Positions 5,897-8,058 of a DNA stretch of 8,058 bases are shown one piece after another (the stretch's first letter is position 1; each line of letters opens with the position of its first letter). The translations under genes were made by a program, and so were the position numbers. The notes beneath the pieces are model-generated. The model saw only the letters and a list, made by a program, of their open reading frames with translations. It was not told the origin of the DNA and made no database searches. Origin of the DNA: JAGNNV01 sp039932395 (GTDB lineage Bacteria; Acidobacteriota; Vicinamibacteria; Fen-336; JAGNNV01); the NCBI GenBank assembly GCA_039932395.1, contig JBDTQB010000203.1, positions 1 through 8,058 on the forward strand, given 5' to 3'.

Positions 5897-6655
5897 ATGA
5901 CATCGCTCCAGGGTGTGGCTTTGGTGACGGGTGGAGGCGCAGGCCTCGGACGCGCGTGCGCTTTGACTCTTGGGAAACGCGGCGCGAAGGTCGCCGTCCA
6001 CTACATGAAGAGCCGCGAGGGCGCCGACAAGACCGTCGAGGAACTCAAGGCCGCCGGCGCGGATGCGGCGGCGTTTCAAGCGGATCTCACCAAGGCAGCC
6101 GAAGTCACGGCTCTGGTCGACGCGGTCACCGCGAAGTTTGGATCGATCGATATTCTGGTCAACAACGCAGGCGACCTGATCGCACGTCAGCCCCTCCTTG
6201 AGATGTCGGAAGAGTTCTTCCGGTCGGTCATGGACGTGAATCTCCTCAGCGCCTTTCTGGTCACCCGAGCCGTGGCACCCGGAATGGTGTCACGCAAGAC
6301 CGGAGTGATCGTGAACATGTCGTCGCTCGCGGCCTGGAACGGCGGCGGACCCGGCGCAGGTGCTTACTCCACGGCGAAGGGCGCGGTGGTTTCTCTGACC
6401 AAGGGTTTCGCGAAAGAACTGGCGCCTCACGGCATCCGCGTCAACTGCGTCTCTCCCGGCCTGATCGGTGAGACCGCTTTTCACGGCCGGTTCACGGCAC
6501 CAGCGGCGTTCGAGAACGCAGCCAAGGGCGTGCTGCTCGGACGCGCCGGGGTTCCTGATGAAGTGGCTACGGTCATAGCCTTCCTCGTCTCGGGCGACAG
6601 TTCCTTCCTGACCGGCGAGACCATCGAGATCAACGGCGGGGCGAACATGCGATGA
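5897..6655 (+). CDS. SDR oxidoreductase, probable 4-deoxy-L-erythro-5-hexoseulose uronate (DEH) reductase
   Basis: A 252-residue classical SDR: cofactor loop TGGGAGLG (11-18), NNAG (89-92), N115, S142/S143, Y157 and K161. The segments RQPLLEMSEEFFRSVMDVN (97-115), GGGPGAGAYSTAKG (149-162) and ETAFHGRF (192-199) resemble, from memory, the DEH reductase A1-R of Sphingomonas sp. A1, which reduces the linear 4-deoxy-5-keto-uronate from alginate directly to 2-keto-3-deoxygluconate. The K38, S39, R40 cluster after strand 2 would suit NADPH (inference). Its place behind kdgF, whose product is that substrate, and in front of the transporter supports the call. It is quite different from the neighbouring kduD, so it is not a recent duplicate. 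Other sugar-acid or FabG-like reductases cannot be excluded. It overlaps the transporter gene by ATGA. Confidence 0.68.
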   Translation: MTSLQGVALVTGGGAGLGRACALTLGKRGAKVAVHYMKSREGADKTVEELKAAGADAAAFQADLTKAAEVTALVDAVTAKFGSIDILVNNAGDLIARQPLLEMSEEFFRSVMDVNLLSAFLVTRAVAPGMVSRKTGVIVNMSSLAAWNGGGPGAGAYSTAKGAVVSLTKGFAKELAPHGIRVNCVSPGLIGETAFHGRFTAPAAFENAAKGVLLGRAGVPDEVATVIAFLVSGDSSFLTGETIEINGGANMR

Positions 6656-7929
6656 AGGTCAGCGGCCTCCGCTGGCTGATGATCGGCCTGGTCTTCCTGG
6701 CCACCGTCATCAACTACATCGATCGTCAGACCGTTTCGGTCCTGAAGACCGCGATCAGTCAGGACCTTGGCCTGAGCAACGCCGACTATGCCGACATCCA
6801 GAATGCGTTCCTGGTGTTCTACGGCATCTCGCAGATGGTGTCGGGTCGGCTCTTCGACGTCATCGGGACGCGGATGGGCTTCGTGTTCTCCATCGTGACC
6901 TGGTCGCTCGCTGCGCTCGCCCACGCGACCGCGCGCACCGCGACATCGTTCGGTGCGTTCCGTGCGGCCCTTGGATTCGGTGAAGCGGGAAACTGGCCCG
7001 GCGCCGCGAAAGTGGTAGGCGAGTGGTTCCCGGTTCGGGAGCGTGCGCTCGGCATGGGCATCTTCAACACGGGTGCTGCGGTGGGCGGAGCTTTGTCTCC
7101 GCCCATCATCGCGTGGATCGCCACGGCTTACGGCTGGCGCATGACCTTCGTTCTGACCGGAGTGCTCGGCTTCTTGTGGCTTGCTCTTTGGCTTGCCTTC
7201 TTCAAATCACCTTCGCAGCACCCCTGGATCACCGAGGAAGAGCGCGCCTACATTCTTGATGGCGCGGTCGCGACCACCGGGACAGAAAATGCCTGGCGTC
7301 CAAGCTGGGGACAGCTTCTCGGATATCGACAGACCTGGGCGGTGGTGATGGGTCGCTTCATTACCGATCCGATCTGGTGGCTCTACGTTTTCTGGCTGCC
7401 GTCGTACCTTCAGGAAGCGCGCGGCTTCAGCCTCAAAGAAGTCGGATTCTCGGCCTGGCTTCCCTTCCTCGCGGGCGGCATCGGCGCTCTCTCCGGCGGC
7501 TATGCGTCCGGCGCCTTGATCTCTCGCGGTTGGTCCGTCGATCGCGCGCGCAAAGCTGTGATGACCTTCGGTGCACTCCTCACACCTGCCGGGATTCTCG
7601 CGATGCGCGCCGACGACGCTTATGTCTGCCTCGGTTGGATGGCCGTGGTTCTCTTTGGCTTCCAGGTCTGGGTGAACAATCTTCAGACACTGCCGAGCGA
7701 TTTCTTCCCGAGCAGCGCTGTGGGTTCCGTCTTTGGCCTGGGTGGATTGGCCGCGGCGATCGCGAGCGTTCTCTTCACTTGGGGGACCGGCCGCATCGTC
7801 GACGGCTTTGGCTACACCCCGGTTTTCCTGGTTGCGGGCGTGCTCGGACCGCTTGGACTTGTCGTGACGTTAGGCCTCGCGGGTCGCATCGGAGCCGTCT
7901 CCACCTCTGAGAAGGAAAGAATCGCATGA
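6652..7929 (+). CDS. MFS transporter, anion:cation symporter (ACS) family, ExuT-like hexuronate permease
   Basis: This inner-membrane permease of 425 residues has about 12 hydrophobic segments. NYIDRQTVSVL (21-31) ends helix 1. Motif A between helices 2 and 3 is GRLFDVIGTR (65-74). GFGEAGNWPGAAKVVGEWFP (108-127) and RALGMGIFNTGAAVGGALSP (131-150) are typical of the ACS branch that holds ExuT-type hexuronate permeases. The central loop HPWITEEERAYI (190-201) is also usual there. DPIWWLYVFWLPSYLQEARG (239-258) begins the second half. The likely substrate is an unsaturated or deoxy-keto uronate monomer made in the periplasm, inferred from kdgF and kduD in the operon; the sequence alone does not set specificity. 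The start overlaps the SDR stop by ATGA, and its own stop overlaps the next gene in the same way. Confidence 0.88.
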   Translation: MKVSGLRWLMIGLVFLATVINYIDRQTVSVLKTAISQDLGLSNADYADIQNAFLVFYGISQMVSGRLFDVIGTRMGFVFSIVTWSLAALAHATARTATSFGAFRAALGFGEAGNWPGAAKVVGEWFPVRERALGMGIFNTGAAVGGALSPPIIAWIATAYGWRMTFVLTGVLGFLWLALWLAFFKSPSQHPWITEEERAYILDGAVATTGTENAWRPSWGQLLGYRQTWAVVMGRFITDPIWWLYVFWLPSYLQEARGFSLKEVGFSAWLPFLAGGIGALSGGYASGALISRGWSVDRARKAVMTFGALLTPAGILAMRADDAYVCLGWMAVVLFGFQVWVNNLQTLPSDFFPSSAVGSVFGLGGLAAAIASVLFTWGTGRIVDGFGYTPVFLVAGVLGPLGLVVTLGLAGRIGAVSTSEKERIA

Positions 7930-8058
7930 AAATCACGTTCACGACCGCGGCCCTGACGCTGCTTCTGATGACGACGCGTTCCGTGGCCGCTCAGGATGGG
8001 GCCTCCATGCCGACGTTCGATCAACTCCTCGCGCACAAGATCGCGTTGAAGCCGGAAC
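7926..8058 (+). CDS. Start of a secreted protein, function unknown (truncated by window edge)
   Basis: Only 44 codons are visible. They start at an ATG that overlaps the transporter stop (ATGA) and stay open to the right edge. Residues 1-22 form a clear signal peptide: MKITFTT, a Leu-rich core, and VAA before Q23. The mature part begins QDGASMPTFDQLLAHKIALK, which is too short for a family call. Its place at the end of a uronate operon makes a polysaccharide lyase or other periplasmic carbohydrate enzyme plausible, but this is inferred from context only. Confidence 0.75.
   Translation, partial: MKITFTTAALTLLLMTTRSVAAQDGASMPTFDQLLAHKIALKPE

Noticed and set aside
5105..6655. Tandem SDR genes as a recent duplication
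   Set aside because: The two proteins share only general SDR motifs. Their family-specific segments differ (SFQGG and IPAGRWG in the first, GGGPGAGAY and TAFH in the second), so they are distinct subfamilies.

Overview
The window looks like a piece of a GC-rich, Gram-negative, polysaccharide-degrading chromosome, most likely from Acidobacteriota. That assignment is an inference. It rests on an Oar-like TonB-dependent receptor with an N-terminal carboxypeptidase-regulatory-like domain and no SusD partner in view, next to a ROK-type regulator; this pairing is common in that phylum. No tRNA, rRNA, CRISPR array or insertion sequence is visible.

Layout: positions 1-1382 (minus strand) hold the first 460 codons of the outer-membrane receptor, which runs off the left edge. 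Positions 1383-1632 are a divergent intergenic region with a good sigma-70-like promoter for the receptor, a weaker one for the regulator, and an inverted repeat over the -35 region of each. From 1633 to the right edge there is a tightly packed plus-strand gene string that reads as one operon: ROK regulator, a 621-residue secreted protein of unknown function, a KdgF-like cupin, KduD, a second SDR resembling DEH reductases of alginate degraders, an ACS-family (ExuT-like) MFS transporter, and the start of another secreted protein. Four of the six junctions are 4-base ATGA overlaps; the other two gaps are 18 and 30 bases.

How the genes fit together (inference from families): a uronic-acid-containing polymer or oligomer would be taken up by the receptor and cut by lyases to oligomers and finally to 4,5-unsaturated monouronates. 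The periplasmic proteins, the 621-residue protein and the truncated one at the right edge, are candidates for this depolymerisation. The MFS permease would bring the monomer into the cytoplasm. KdgF would open the unsaturated ring to the linear 4-deoxy-5-keto-uronate (DKI/DEH). The second SDR could reduce this directly to 2-keto-3-deoxygluconate (KDG), while KduD would make KDG from the isomerised DKII. KduI, KDG kinase and KDPG aldolase are not in the window. The ROK protein has lost the kinase catalytic Asp and is probably the sugar-responsive repressor of both transcription units.

The least explained part is the 621-residue secreted protein. It has an alpha/alpha-toroid-plus-beta-domain look and its general architecture recalls DUF2264 proteins and toroid polysaccharide lyases, but I could not place it in a characterised family.
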